Shown here one piece after another: positions 8,982 to 17,637 of a stretch of DNA of 64,000 nt (the first letter of the stretch is position 1; each line of letters opens with the position of its first letter). A program made the position numbers and the translations under genes. The notes under the pieces were generated by a model, which saw only the letters and a list, made by a program, of their open reading frames with translations, did not search any database and was not told the DNA's origin. Location of the stretch: contig CAYWYS010000012.1 of NCBI GenBank assembly GCA_964462675.1, forward strand, positions 10,583 through 74,582, read 5' to 3'. Source of the stretch: XN24 sp964462675. GTDB taxonomy: Bacteria; Pseudomonadota; Gammaproteobacteria; Steroidobacterales; XN24.

Positions 8982-10274
8982 GTGGGCAAGAACGTGGTCG
9001 TCATCGGCACCCAGTGGGGTGACGAGGGCAAGGGCAAGATCGTCGATCTCCTGACCGACCGGGTGGCGGCCGTGGTGCGCTTTCAAGGCGGTCACAACGC
9101 CGGCCACACGCTGGTCATCGAGGGCAAGAAGACCATCGTGCGGCTGCTGCCCTCCGGCATCCTGCGCGACGGCGTCGCCTGTCTGATCGGCAACGGCGTC
9201 GTGCTGTCGCCGGAAGCGCTGCTGGCCGAGATGGACGAGTTGATCGCCAGCGGCGTGCCGGTGATGGAGCGGGTTCGCATCAGCCCGGCCTGCCCGCTGA
9301 TCATGCCCTCGCACGTCGCGCTCGACCTCGCGCGCGAGCATGCCAAGGGCGCCGCGGCGATTGGCACGACCGGGCGCGGTATCGGCCCCGCCTACGAGGA
9401 CAAGGTGGCACGGCGTGCCTTGCGCGTCTCTGACCTGGCGCATCGCGAGCGCTTCGCGGCCAAGCTCGGCGAGGTGCTGGATTTTCACAATTTTGTCCTG
9501 CAGCGCTACTTCGGCCGCGATGCCGTCGATTTCCAGCAGACGCTCGAGCACCTGCTGGCGCTCGGCGAGCGCATTCAGCCGCTGGTCGCCGACGTCGTCG
9601 CGCTGCTGGACGGCTATCGCCGCACCGGCGCCAACGTCATGTTCGAGGGCGCGCAGGGCGCATTGCTGGACATCGACCACGGCACCTATCCCTTCGTGAC
9701 CTCGTCGAACACGACGGCCGGCGGCGCCTGCACGGGCGCGGGCATAGGGCCGCGCGCGATCGACTATGTGCTCGGCATCGTCAAGGCGTACACGACGCGG
9801 GTCGGTGCGGGGCCGTTCCCGACCGAGCTGTTCGACGAAATGGGTGAGCATCTCGCGCGGGTGGGGCATGAATTCGGTTCCGTCACCGGGCGGGCGCGGC
9901 GCTGCGGCTGGTTCGACGCGGTCGCGTTGCGCCGCTCCATCTCGCTGAACAGCGTCTCGGGGCTCTGCGTCACCAAGCTGGATGTGCTCGATGCAATCGA
10001 CACGATCCGCATTTGCGTGGGCTACCGGGTCGGCGGGCGTGTCGTCGACACGCCGCCGCTGGCTGCAGACCATTACGCGGATTGCGAGCCGATCTACGAG
10101 GACGCGCCCGGTTGGAAGTGCTCGACGGTCGGCATCACGCGCTATGAAGAGCTGCCGCACAACGCGCGAGCCTATCTCGACCGCCTCGAGGAGGTCGTCG
10201 GCGTGCCGATCGACATCATCTCCACCGGGCCCGACCGGGCCGAGACGATCGTCCTCAGCAATCCGTTTGATTAA
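8982..10274 (+). CDS. purA: Adenylosuccinate synthetase
   Basis: 430 residues. It starts at GTG 8982, preceded by GGGGAGGA, giving MGKNVVVIGTQWGDEGKGKIVD, the canonical N-terminus with the GTP-binding loop. GGHNAGHT, the TTGRGIGPAYEDK loop and STGPDR near the C-terminus are intact. It makes adenylosuccinate from IMP and aspartate with GTP in AMP synthesis. The frame is open upstream to 8919 inside yjeT, but that extension is not conserved. Its TAA stop is shared with the convergent nrfH stop. Confidence 0.97.
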   Translation: MGKNVVVIGTQWGDEGKGKIVDLLTDRVAAVVRFQGGHNAGHTLVIEGKKTIVRLLPSGILRDGVACLIGNGVVLSPEALLAEMDELIASGVPVMERVRISPACPLIMPSHVALDLAREHAKGAAAIGTTGRGIGPAYEDKVARRALRVSDLAHRERFAAKLGEVLDFHNFVLQRYFGRDAVDFQQTLEHLLALGERIQPLVADVVALLDGYRRTGANVMFEGAQGALLDIDHGTYPFVTSSNTTAGGACTGAGIGPRAIDYVLGIVKAYTTRVGAGPFPTELFDEMGEHLARVGHEFGSVTGRARRCGWFDAVALRRSISLNSVSGLCVTKLDVLDAIDTIRICVGYRVGGRVVDTPPLAADHYADCEPIYEDAPGWKCSTVGITRYEELPHNARAYLDRLEEVVGVPIDIISTGPDRAETIVLSNPFD

Positions 10275-10738
10275 TCCGCTGCTGCCCGCCGCACGCTCAG
10301 GTAGCGCATCCGGCGGATTTCGTCCACGTGGCCCGGCTCATGGCAGGCCACGCAGTATTGCGCCGCCTGCAGGTACTCCGCATGGCGCGACAGGTAGAAC
10401 GGCCGCAGCTCGCCGGCCTCTTCGGTCATGTGGCAACCGACGCAGTTCTTGAAGGTCTTGTCCGGGTAACTCGCCAGCACGTCATGGTGCGGGTTGACCT
10501 GCCCGGTGAACACCAGGAACACCTTGCGCGCGCCTTGGGTCTTGTCGCGCCAGAAGCCGCCGGTGTGGCAATCCAGGCAGCCCACCTGCGGGTGCAGGCC
10601 ATGATCCCACGAAGCGCGCTCGTAGGCATGGCAGGAGCTGCAGAAGGCATCGCCCTTGGTCATCTGGTGGCCCGCCACGCCGCCGACCGTCAGCAGCAGC
10701 AGCACAACGGCGATTACGACGATCCAGAGTTTGCTCAT
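10271..10738 (-). CDS. nrfH: NrfH-type membrane tetraheme cytochrome c (NapC/NirT family)
   Basis: 155 residues. One N-terminal transmembrane anchor (about 4-23) is followed by four CxxCH heme sites: CSSCH 33-37, CLDCH 54-58, CVGCH 99-103 and CVACH 129-133. This is the size and heme count of NrfH, the quinol dehydrogenase that feeds NrfA on the periplasmic face. It lies 64 bases downstream of nrfA on the same strand, the reverse of the nrfHA order of Wolinella and Desulfovibrio. Another NapC-family tetraheme cytochrome is possible, but the neighbour makes NrfH most likely. Confidence 0.87.
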   Translation of the reverse strand: MSKLWIVVIAVVLLLLTVGGVAGHQMTKGDAFCSSCHAYERASWDHGLHPQVGCLDCHTGGFWRDKTQGARKVFLVFTGQVNPHHDVLASYPDKTFKNCVGCHMTEEAGELRPFYLSRHAEYLQAAQYCVACHEPGHVDEIRRMRYLSVRRAAAD

Positions 10739-10802
10739 ATCCTCATCTCTCCAGGTTGCGCCTGGGAAAGCTCCGGCGGGGCCGCGGCCCCGCCGGCGAT
10801 CG

Positions 10803-12341
10803 TCAACGGAGCCGCTGGTTGCCGTCCCAGACCAGCTCGGCCTCGGGCAACAGCGGCAGGTACTGCAGCCACGGGTGCGAGTCGAGGTGCGCCTGGCTCT
10901 GCTGGAGCTTGCGGCTGTGCTCGCGGATCGGCGGCACCAGTTCCTCGATCGGCTTGTCCATCGTCGCCGCGATCTTGAAATTCGTCGCGCGCATCGCGAG
11001 CTGCACGGCCTCGTCGCTGTATTGCTGCGAGGAGGCGAGGGTGTCGAGCGCCTTCACGGGATTGTGCGCGCCGGCACTGTTTTCCGCCGACACGAAGTCC
11101 CAGAACCACTGGCCCTTGCGTACCATCTCGCGGGCCTGAGCCAGCAGCGCCTCGTCGACGCCCGGAGTCTCCATCGCCTGGCGCACGGCCTCGTGCGCGC
11201 GCACCGACTTCTCCTGGGCGATGTTCAGCTGGCGCCAGACGCGTTCCTGGTTGTACTCGGTGCGTTCGCGCAGCTGCGCCGGCGTCCGGTCCGTGTGACA
11301 GCCGATGCAGGCATTGCGGATCGAGTCGTCATTCTTCAGCGGCGAGGTCCAGTGATGCGAAGTGATCCGGACCGAGCCTTCCCGGACGCGCGGCATGTGG
11401 CAGTCGGCGCAGGACACGCCGTTCTGGGCATGCACGCTGTCATGGGCCATCTCGTATTCCGGGTGCTGGACCTTGACCATCGGTGTTTTCGACACGGCGT
11501 GCACCCAGTCGGCGAACGGGCCCTTGAAGCCGTCGCGCTCGGGCTGGCCGTCGGCCTTGAAGCGATAGATGTCCTCGGGGTTCATGCCGTAGTCCCACGG
11601 GAAGTGCGGCTTGGCCGCCACGCCGTGGTCCTTGGTCTCGAAGTAGTACTCGACATGGCACTGCGCGCAGACCAGCGAACGCATCTCGTCACGCGATGCT
11701 TCGCGCCAGTCCTTGCCTTGCCGCTCGAGCGCTTCGGCCAGCGGCACGCTGGTGATGGCCAGGCGCATCTGGTTGTCCGGGTCGTGGCAATTCGTGCAGC
11801 CGATGCTGTGCCGCTCGGGATCGTGCACAGTGCGGAAGTCGTGGAAGTTCATCGACCACAGATCGTCGCCGTGCTTGTTCAGCAGCTGCGGCATCGTGTT
11901 GGTCTTGCAGTTGTAGCAGGTCGTCGGCAGCCCGGCCTGCTCGCTGTAGCGGTTGATCCGGTCGATCTCGGTGATGTCGTGGATCGCGAAAGTGTGGCCG
12001 CGCGCGCGGTTGTACTCGTAGCTGAAAGGGTAGCCGAGCCACAGGTTCTTCAGGTAGGGCTGGGCATGCTGGTAGCCGCGCGGCAGCGGATCGAAGTCAT
12101 TGTGCTTCTGGTGCGGCACCGAGCCCGCGTACTCGGTCATCTGGGTGTCGTCGTTGTTCAGCAGGTACGACTTGTACTGCGGCAGGTTCCGGTACTTCAG
12201 GTTGCCCTCGCCGAGTTCCCACTCAGATGGCACGCTGGCGGCCGGGGCGGGTGCCGCGGCGGTGCCAGGCGACTGGGCGCCGATGGACACGGCGGCGCCG
12301 ACGAGCATTGCGGCGGCGACAAAAGCGATGAGGTAACGCAT
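10803..12341 (-). CDS. nrfA: Ammonia-forming cytochrome c nitrite reductase (pentaheme)
   Basis: 512 residues with an N-terminal export signal. It reduces nitrite to ammonium with six electrons in the periplasm. Five heme sites are visible: the catalytic CYNCK (142-146, lysine-ligated, diagnostic of NrfA), then CTNCH 182-186, CAQCH 225-229, CADCH 311-315 and CIGCH 345-349. HVEYYF after the third site holds the active-site tyrosine, and the PHFPWDYGM segment belongs to the calcium-site region. The start at 12341 follows CTTGGAGTC and gives a clean signal; the frame is open 27 codons further upstream without conserved sequence. Confidence 0.93.
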   Translation of the reverse strand: MRYLIAFVAAAMLVGAAVSIGAQSPGTAAAPAPAASVPSEWELGEGNLKYRNLPQYKSYLLNNDDTQMTEYAGSVPHQKHNDFDPLPRGYQHAQPYLKNLWLGYPFSYEYNRARGHTFAIHDITEIDRINRYSEQAGLPTTCYNCKTNTMPQLLNKHGDDLWSMNFHDFRTVHDPERHSIGCTNCHDPDNQMRLAITSVPLAEALERQGKDWREASRDEMRSLVCAQCHVEYYFETKDHGVAAKPHFPWDYGMNPEDIYRFKADGQPERDGFKGPFADWVHAVSKTPMVKVQHPEYEMAHDSVHAQNGVSCADCHMPRVREGSVRITSHHWTSPLKNDDSIRNACIGCHTDRTPAQLRERTEYNQERVWRQLNIAQEKSVRAHEAVRQAMETPGVDEALLAQAREMVRKGQWFWDFVSAENSAGAHNPVKALDTLASSQQYSDEAVQLAMRATNFKIAATMDKPIEELVPPIREHSRKLQQSQAHLDSHPWLQYLPLLPEAELVWDGNQRLR

Positions 12342-12454
12342 GATTGACTCCAAGATTGCCGGATTCGCGTTACTTGGTCGGCGAAGGCATGGGTGACGGT
12401 GGGCTTCGGCCCCGGAGGTCAAGTTAATGATGGCTGCAGGATGGTTGAATCGGG

Positions 12455-12464
12455 GTAATTACCT
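12455..12464. promoter_or_regulatory. 10-bp perfect palindrome between nrfA and the YdjM-like gene
   Basis: GGTAATTACC is self-complementary and lies in the 161-base divergent intergenic region, 114 bases upstream of nrfA and 39 before the ydjM-like start. It is AT-rich against its surroundings. It does not match the FNR consensus TTGAT-N4-ATCAA. It could be half of a regulator site; the evidence is slight. Confidence 0.2.
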
Positions 12465-12502
12465 ATGCGCCATGAGCGCCCCGCCAGGGCATTGATTCGC
12501 GG

Positions 12503-13630
12503 GTGGATCCGCTCGCCCACACCTTCACCGGCGCAGCGCTTGCGGCTGCGGGCCTGCGGCGGGTAACGCCGCTCGCCACGGCTGCGCTGGTCATCGGCGC
12601 CAATGCGCCGGACGTGGATGCGGTGCTGATGTTTGCCGGCGATTCGGCCGCGCTTGCCCATCGGCGGGGCTGGACCCACGGTGTGCTCGCGATGGCCGTG
12701 CTGCCGTTGCTGGTGACCGGCCTGTTGCTGGCGTGGGATCGATGGGTGCGGCAGCCGCGAAGACCGGGCGCGGAGCGGGCGCGCGGCGGGCCGCTGCTTG
12801 CGCTCGCTGCGCTGGGCGTCGCCACGCATCCGCTGCTCGACTGGCTCAACAACTACGGCATGCGCTGGCTGATGCCCTTCGATGGCCGCTGGTTCTACGG
12901 CGATGCGCTGTTCATCATCGATCCGTGGGTCTGGCTCGCGCTCGGCGGCGTCGTGTTCCTGGGCTGCTCGCAACGCCTTGCGTCGCTGGCCGGCTGGGCG
13001 GCGTTCTGGGCGCTGGCGTCCTACCTCGTGCTGACCAACCCGCAGGTGCCGACGCCGGCGCGCGTGGTCTGGATCGCCTGGCTCGGCGCGCTGCTGGCGG
13101 TACGCGCGGCCGGGTCCCGCGGGTTGCGACGGCACGGCGTGATCGAGCGGCCTGCACGCATCGCGCTGATCGCCACCGGGCTGTACATGGGGGCCAGCCT
13201 CGCGGCCAACCTGCCCGCGCGGGCCGAGGTGCGCGCCGAACTGGCGGCGCGGGGCATTGGCCCCGTGAGCGATGTCATGGTGGGGCCGGCGCCCGCCAAT
13301 CCCTTGGCCGGCAGTGTCGTGGCCGTGACCGAGGAGACCTACTATCTCGGTTCCTGGCACTGGCTGGCGCGCCCCCGCTTCACCCTGGCGACCGGGTCCA
13401 TTCGGCGCATGGGCGGCGATCCGGTCTACGAGGCGGCGGCGCGCGAGCTGCAGGCACGCCGCTTCCTGAGCTGGTCGCGATTCCCTTATGCCGAAATCGA
13501 GTCGGACGCCGACGGCCACCTCGTGCGCTTCCGCGACGCCCGCTATGCCGGCCGTGCCGTCATGATCAACGCGCCGACGGTGCGGCTCGATCGCGAGCTG
13601 GTACCGCTCCGCGATGCTGCGCAGCGCTGA
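12503..13630 (+). CDS. YdjM-like inner-membrane protein (putative metal-dependent hydrolase)
   Basis: 375 residues from GTG 12503. The N-terminus DPLAHTFTGAALA, then GANAPDVDAV and RRGWTHG, is the histidine/aspartate pattern of the DUF457/YdjM family of membrane-bound putative metal-dependent hydrolases. Several hydrophobic helices fill the first 240 residues; the last 130 form a soluble domain. E. coli YdjM is LexA-regulated; no LexA box was recognised here. Biochemical function is unknown. The rhombosortase gene follows six bases after the stop and is probably co-transcribed. Confidence 0.75.
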   Translation: MDPLAHTFTGAALAAAGLRRVTPLATAALVIGANAPDVDAVLMFAGDSAALAHRRGWTHGVLAMAVLPLLVTGLLLAWDRWVRQPRRPGAERARGGPLLALAALGVATHPLLDWLNNYGMRWLMPFDGRWFYGDALFIIDPWVWLALGGVVFLGCSQRLASLAGWAAFWALASYLVLTNPQVPTPARVVWIAWLGALLAVRAAGSRGLRRHGVIERPARIALIATGLYMGASLAANLPARAEVRAELAARGIGPVSDVMVGPAPANPLAGSVVAVTEETYYLGSWHWLARPRFTLATGSIRRMGGDPVYEAAARELQARRFLSWSRFPYAEIESDADGHLVRFRDARYAGRAVMINAPTVRLDRELVPLRDAAQR

Positions 13631-13636
13631 GCGGCG

Positions 13637-14224
13637 ATGATGGAGCGGCACGCGTCAACACCTGGGCCCTGGCTGGTTCCGGCGGCGATTGCCGCGCTCG
13701 CGTCGCTTGCCTGGCTTGCCGGAGGATCGCCCGAGTCGTCGTTGCGCTATGACAGGAGCGCGATTCTCGACGGTGAGATCCATCGACTGCTGACTGGCCA
13801 GTTCCTGCACCTAGGCGGCCTGCACCTGGCGCTCAACCTGACGGGACTGGGCCTCGTCTGGGGGCTGGTCGGACGCAACGCCGGCTGGCGCGAGTGGCTG
13901 CTTTGCTGCGTCGTCACGATGCTCACAGTGGGCTGCGGACTGCTGGCGTTGGCGCCCAGGGTGGAGTGGTATGTCGGCCTGTCCGGGATGCTGCATGGCC
14001 TGCTGGTGGCGGGCGCACTGCTGGGGCGGCGCGGCGACTGGCTGATTGTGCTGCTGGTCGCGCTCAAGCTTGGCTGGGAACAGTGGGCCGGCGCGCCCGC
14101 CGGTGAGTGGCTGGGCGGCGCCACGATCGTCGAAGCGCACCTGTATGGGGCCCTCGGCGGCGCGCTGGCCGCACTCGTGCTGCGCGTTGCACGGCGGGCG
14201 CGCGGCACCGCCGTCAGGCCATGA
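13637..14224 (+). CDS. rrtA: Rhombosortase (rhomboid-family intramembrane serine protease)
   Basis: 195 residues and about six hydrophobic helices. The N-terminal GQFLHLGGLHLALNL matches the conserved His/Asn helix of rhomboids. The catalytic serine is in YVGLSGMLHG and the histidine in IVEAHLYG. The short length, lack of cytosolic domains and these motif variants fit rhombosortase, which trims the GlyGly-CTERM sorting tail from exported proteins in gammaproteobacteria. No protein with such a tail was seen in this window, so substrates are elsewhere. The 3' end overlaps the convergent fabI end by 11 bases. ATG 13640 is an equally good start. Confidence 0.78.
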   Translation: MMERHASTPGPWLVPAAIAALASLAWLAGGSPESSLRYDRSAILDGEIHRLLTGQFLHLGGLHLALNLTGLGLVWGLVGRNAGWREWLLCCVVTMLTVGCGLLALAPRVEWYVGLSGMLHGLLVAGALLGRRGDWLIVLLVALKLGWEQWAGAPAGEWLGGATIVEAHLYGALGGALAALVLRVARRARGTAVRP

Positions 14225-14996
14225 TGTTCACGCCGCCGTCGACGTACAGCGTGTCGCCGGTCAGGCGACGCGCGTAGGGCGTGGCCAGGTAGGCGCAGGC
14301 GAAGCCGACGTCCATGATGTCGACGAGTTCGCCGACCGGCGCCTTTGCTGCCGCCTCGCTGAGCAGCAGGTCGAAATCCTTGAGGCCGGATGCCGCGCGG
14401 GTCTTCAACGGCCCCGGCGAGACTGGATGCACCCTGATCCCCCGCGGGCCCAGCTCGTAGGCGAGGTACCGGCAGGCGGCCTCGAGCGCGGCCTTGACCG
14501 GCCCCATGACGTTGTAATTCGGCACGACCCGGTTGGCGCCGAGATAACTCATCGCGAACATGGTCCCGCCCTCGGTCATCAGCGGTGCGGCGAGCCTTGC
14601 CATGCGAATGAACGAGTGACAGGAAATGTCCATGGCCTGCTTGAAGCCCTCGGCCGAGCAGTCCAGCAGCCCGCCATCGAGATCTTCCTTCGGCGCCCAG
14701 GCGATCGAGTGCACCAGGATGTCGAGCCGTCCCCATTGCTCCCTGATCTGCCCGAATACCGACTCCAGCTGGCCGGGCACGGCGACGTCGAGCGGCGCGA
14801 AGATCGGCGCGGCGAGTTGCTGCGCGAGCGGCTCGACGAAGCGCCTGGCCTTGTCGTTCAGGTAGGTAACAGCCACCTCTGCGCCCAGCTCCCGGAACGC
14901 GCTGGCGCAGCCGAAGGCGATGGAGTGCTCGTTGGCGATGCCGGTGACGAGCGCCTTGCGATCCTTCAACACGGGGCGGGGAATGTCGACTGCCAT
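14214..14996 (-). CDS. fabI: Enoyl-[acyl-carrier-protein] reductase (NADH) FabI
   Basis: 260 residues, a short-chain-dehydrogenase fold of normal length. ALVTGIANEHSIAFG is the FabI-type dinucleotide loop, SIAWAPKEDL the following segment, and the catalytic pair lies in YNVMGPVKAAL (Tyr-x6-Lys). The C-terminus is TGDTLYVDGGVNIMA. It reduces trans-2-enoyl-ACP in the last step of each fatty-acid elongation cycle and is the target class of triclosan. It stands alone between the rhombosortase and the DUF3141 gene. Confidence 0.95.
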   Translation of the reverse strand: MAVDIPRPVLKDRKALVTGIANEHSIAFGCASAFRELGAEVAVTYLNDKARRFVEPLAQQLAAPIFAPLDVAVPGQLESVFGQIREQWGRLDILVHSIAWAPKEDLDGGLLDCSAEGFKQAMDISCHSFIRMARLAAPLMTEGGTMFAMSYLGANRVVPNYNVMGPVKAALEAACRYLAYELGPRGIRVHPVSPGPLKTRAASGLKDFDLLLSEAAAKAPVGELVDIMDVGFACAYLATPYARRLTGDTLYVDGGVNIMA

Positions 14997-15047
14997 GTCG
15001 CGTCTCCGATGTGAGGCCGATGCGGAACCGGGGATACAGGCCCGCGC

Positions 15048-17465
15048 TCAGGGCCGAGGCTTGCGCTTCGCCGGCGCCCGCTTGGCCGGCGCAGCTTTTG
15101 CGGCCGCGCGCGTGGCCGGCGCCGGCCTGGCCAGCGACTTTCTCGCCACCGGCTTTTTCGCGCCGGGGCGGCGCACAGGCGGGACGCCCAGCACCTTTTT
15201 TACTGCCGCGATGACCGCAACGTCATAGTCGCTGACGGCATGTCCGAGCAGGCGCGGATCGGCCCGCAGCTTGCTGGCGAGCATCAGGAAGCGCTGGCGA
15301 TCCGCCGGGTCCGCCAGCAGCTTCGGCAGCGTCGCGATCGCCTGCTCGCGCGCATAGCGGACGATGATGTCCTGCTCGCCACGCACGCGGCGGCGCGTGT
15401 CCTGCGGCAGGTCCGGCAACAGCGCGGCGTACTCTGCCATCAGGTCCCGCTTCAGCTCGAGCGTCGCGAGCGGCACGTACTGGTCGTCGGCCGCGAGCAG
15501 GGCGCCCATCCGCGCGACTGCTTCCGCGTAGCTGCCGCGCTCGATGGCCGCCAGGGCTTCCTTGACGACGGGCAGCTCGCGCGGATCGGTCCCACCGGCG
15601 GCCGGCGCATGCTCGGCGTGCCGGTCCGCCAGGTACAGCGAGAACATGTTGCCGTAGACCTGGAAAAACACCGCTTCGCTGAGCGCGTCGCGCATGTCGC
15701 GGAACAGGTCGAGCGAGGCCTTGACCAGTTCGGAGTACATCCGTTCCACGCGCCGGCCTGGCGCTTCCGGGCCAAGGGCCTTGCGCTCCGCCCTGATCTT
15801 CTCGGCTGCCGGGCCGAGCCAGCCCATCAGCGGGTTCATGTCGGACAGGCCCCAGCGCTCGACGCGCAGCGGGTGAAGCTCGCGCGAGAGCCTGGCGGTG
15901 TAGTCGTTGGCGATCGCCTGCACGAGCGGCTGCGCGAACAGCTCGTAGGCCCGCTGGTTGAAGTCGGACAGCGCGGCCACTGCCCTGAACGGCTTCTCGT
16001 CGGCACGCCGGAAGCGGTTCAGCCGCTGGCAGATTTCCTCGAGGCTCTTCTCCTCGAAGCGCACGTCATAGACGGGGTTGCCGTCCTGGTCCTGCGTCTC
16101 GAGGATCTCCATGCCGTACAGACCCGGCGGCAAGGACTCGATCGACTTCAGCACCGAGACGATCTGCGTGTGCTCCCGCTTGGCGACCTTGCCGGACACG
16201 AAGATGCCGAGATGACCGACGTCCTGGTGCAGCAGGCCGACGATGACCTGGCCGCGCGATTTGATGTCGTAGGTCGATTCGTAGATGTCCGCGACCCAGT
16301 TGAAGGCCTGCTGTGGCGGCGTGATGTTGTCGCCCATCGAGGCGAACAGGACGATCGGGGACTTGACGTCGCGCAGGTCGAATCCCTGGCCCGCGCTGCC
16401 CGTGCGGTCGCCGTCCCACAGCTTGTTGCCGACGAACAGGTTCTGCGTGATCCACTCGATCTCTTCGCGGTTCATCAGGTAGAAGCCACCCCACCAGCGC
16501 TCGAACTCAAGGAATCTCGGCGGCTCGGTGTCGACGTTCGAGAACACCTGGTAGAACTTGCCCCACAGCGTGTTCGCGGGATTCAGGCTCTCGAAGTTCT
16601 GGACCAGCCAGGCGCCGTCGAACACGCCGTTGCCGATGTCCGCCATCATCGACGCGAGCCAGGTGCCGCCGAGCGCGCCGCCCGCGTAGCGCATCGGGTT
16701 GTCGCCTTCGCCCTCGCTCCAGGCGCCGCCCCAGTAGGACATCGGCGCGCCGTTGATGACGATCGGGCCCATGTCCTCGGGATGCGCCGCGGCGAGCATC
16801 ATGGCTGCCCAGCCGCCCTGGCAGTTGCCGACGATCGCCGGCTTCGGGCTGTCGGGATGCAGCTCGCGGACCCGGCGCACGAACCGGGCCTCGGCGGTGC
16901 AGACGTCGAGCAGCGTCTGGCCCGGTTCGGGATGCTGGAAGAACATGATGAAGTAGACCGGGTGGCCGTGGCGCAGCGCGACGCCGACCTGGGAATCGTC
17001 CTTGAACCCGCCGATCCCGGCGCCGTGACCGGCGCGCGGGTCGATGATCACGTATGGGCGCCGCTGCGGGTCCACGGTCACGCCCGCGGGCGGAATGATC
17101 CGCAGCAGCGCGTAGTTGACGGGCCGCTCGAACTGGCGACCGTCGAGCAGCGTTTCGTATTCGAAGTGCAGTACCGGCGGCAGGCCCTGGCGCTCATGCT
17201 CGAGGTACTGCTTGCCGCGTTGGCGGAGCGTGTCCCAGAACAGCACCGAGCGCTGTGCAAAATCGACGCCGTAACGCGACCACTCGTTCAATGCCTCCCA
17301 GGGTGACATCGGCTTGGAGACGAGCTCGGCGAGTTGTTTCGTATAGGCTTCCTGGACGCGCTCGGTGAAGCGCCGGCGCGCCGCGTTGGCGCGCTTCTGC
17401 AGCACCTGCGTGACCTTGGTGGCGATGTCGTGGCTGCGGCTGAGCTGCTTGCCGATGTCTGTCAC
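15048..17465 (-). CDS. DUF3141 PhaC-like alpha/beta-hydrolase with basic histone-like tail
   Basis: 805 residues, starting at GTG 17465 with GAGGAA upstream; the frame is open 129 codons further but that part is Arg-rich and not protein-like. The core resembles polyhydroxyalkanoate synthase: GNCQGG (Cys215) is a PhaC-style cysteine lipase box, GDNITPP supplies the acid (Asp379) and VGHLGIF the base (His418). DUF3141 proteins are usually annotated as 3-hydroxyalkanoate synthetase-like and their reaction is not settled. Unusually, the last 40 residues (766-805) are a Lys/Ala/Pro tail like histone H1 or PhaF. No other PHA gene is nearby. Confidence 0.8.
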   Translation of the reverse strand: MTDIGKQLSRSHDIATKVTQVLQKRANAARRRFTERVQEAYTKQLAELVSKPMSPWEALNEWSRYGVDFAQRSVLFWDTLRQRGKQYLEHERQGLPPVLHFEYETLLDGRQFERPVNYALLRIIPPAGVTVDPQRRPYVIIDPRAGHGAGIGGFKDDSQVGVALRHGHPVYFIMFFQHPEPGQTLLDVCTAEARFVRRVRELHPDSPKPAIVGNCQGGWAAMMLAAAHPEDMGPIVINGAPMSYWGGAWSEGEGDNPMRYAGGALGGTWLASMMADIGNGVFDGAWLVQNFESLNPANTLWGKFYQVFSNVDTEPPRFLEFERWWGGFYLMNREEIEWITQNLFVGNKLWDGDRTGSAGQGFDLRDVKSPIVLFASMGDNITPPQQAFNWVADIYESTYDIKSRGQVIVGLLHQDVGHLGIFVSGKVAKREHTQIVSVLKSIESLPPGLYGMEILETQDQDGNPVYDVRFEEKSLEEICQRLNRFRRADEKPFRAVAALSDFNQRAYELFAQPLVQAIANDYTARLSRELHPLRVERWGLSDMNPLMGWLGPAAEKIRAERKALGPEAPGRRVERMYSELVKASLDLFRDMRDALSEAVFFQVYGNMFSLYLADRHAEHAPAAGGTDPRELPVVKEALAAIERGSYAEAVARMGALLAADDQYVPLATLELKRDLMAEYAALLPDLPQDTRRRVRGEQDIIVRYAREQAIATLPKLLADPADRQRFLMLASKLRADPRLLGHAVSDYDVAVIAAVKKVLGVPPVRRPGAKKPVARKSLARPAPATRAAAKAAPAKRAPAKRKPRP

Positions 17466-17548
17466 AGGGAGTTCCTCGTTGAAGCCACGCGCGCACCGGC
17501 ACAGCGGTGACGTGCCAGCATGGCGCAATGCAGCATAGAATAACATTC

Positions 17549-17564
17549 CGACATGACGATGTCG
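17549..17564. promoter_or_regulatory. Inverted repeat upstream of the DUF3141 gene
   Basis: CGACAT-GACG-ATGTCG is a perfect 6-4-6 inverted repeat, 83 bases upstream of the DUF3141 start codon and near an AT-richer patch that could hold the promoter. It sits in the 172-base gap between two same-strand genes, where no protein is coded. It looks like a dimeric regulator site, but no regulator gene is adjacent. Confidence 0.35.
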
Positions 17565-17637
17565 TGATGGAAAGCCACAGCGAATGACTGGCGGGCAGCG
17601 CCAGTGAAGCGTCCGTGATTGCCGGCTGATGCGGCGC

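Noticed and set aside
12342..12502. FNR site controlling nrfA
   Set aside because: No TTGAT-N4-ATCAA-like sequence on either strand; the only symmetric element is GGTAATTACC.
15240..17306. 688-residue plus-strand frame over the DUF3141 gene
   Set aside because: Antisense shadow; composition is His/Arg/Gln-rich and there is no domain.
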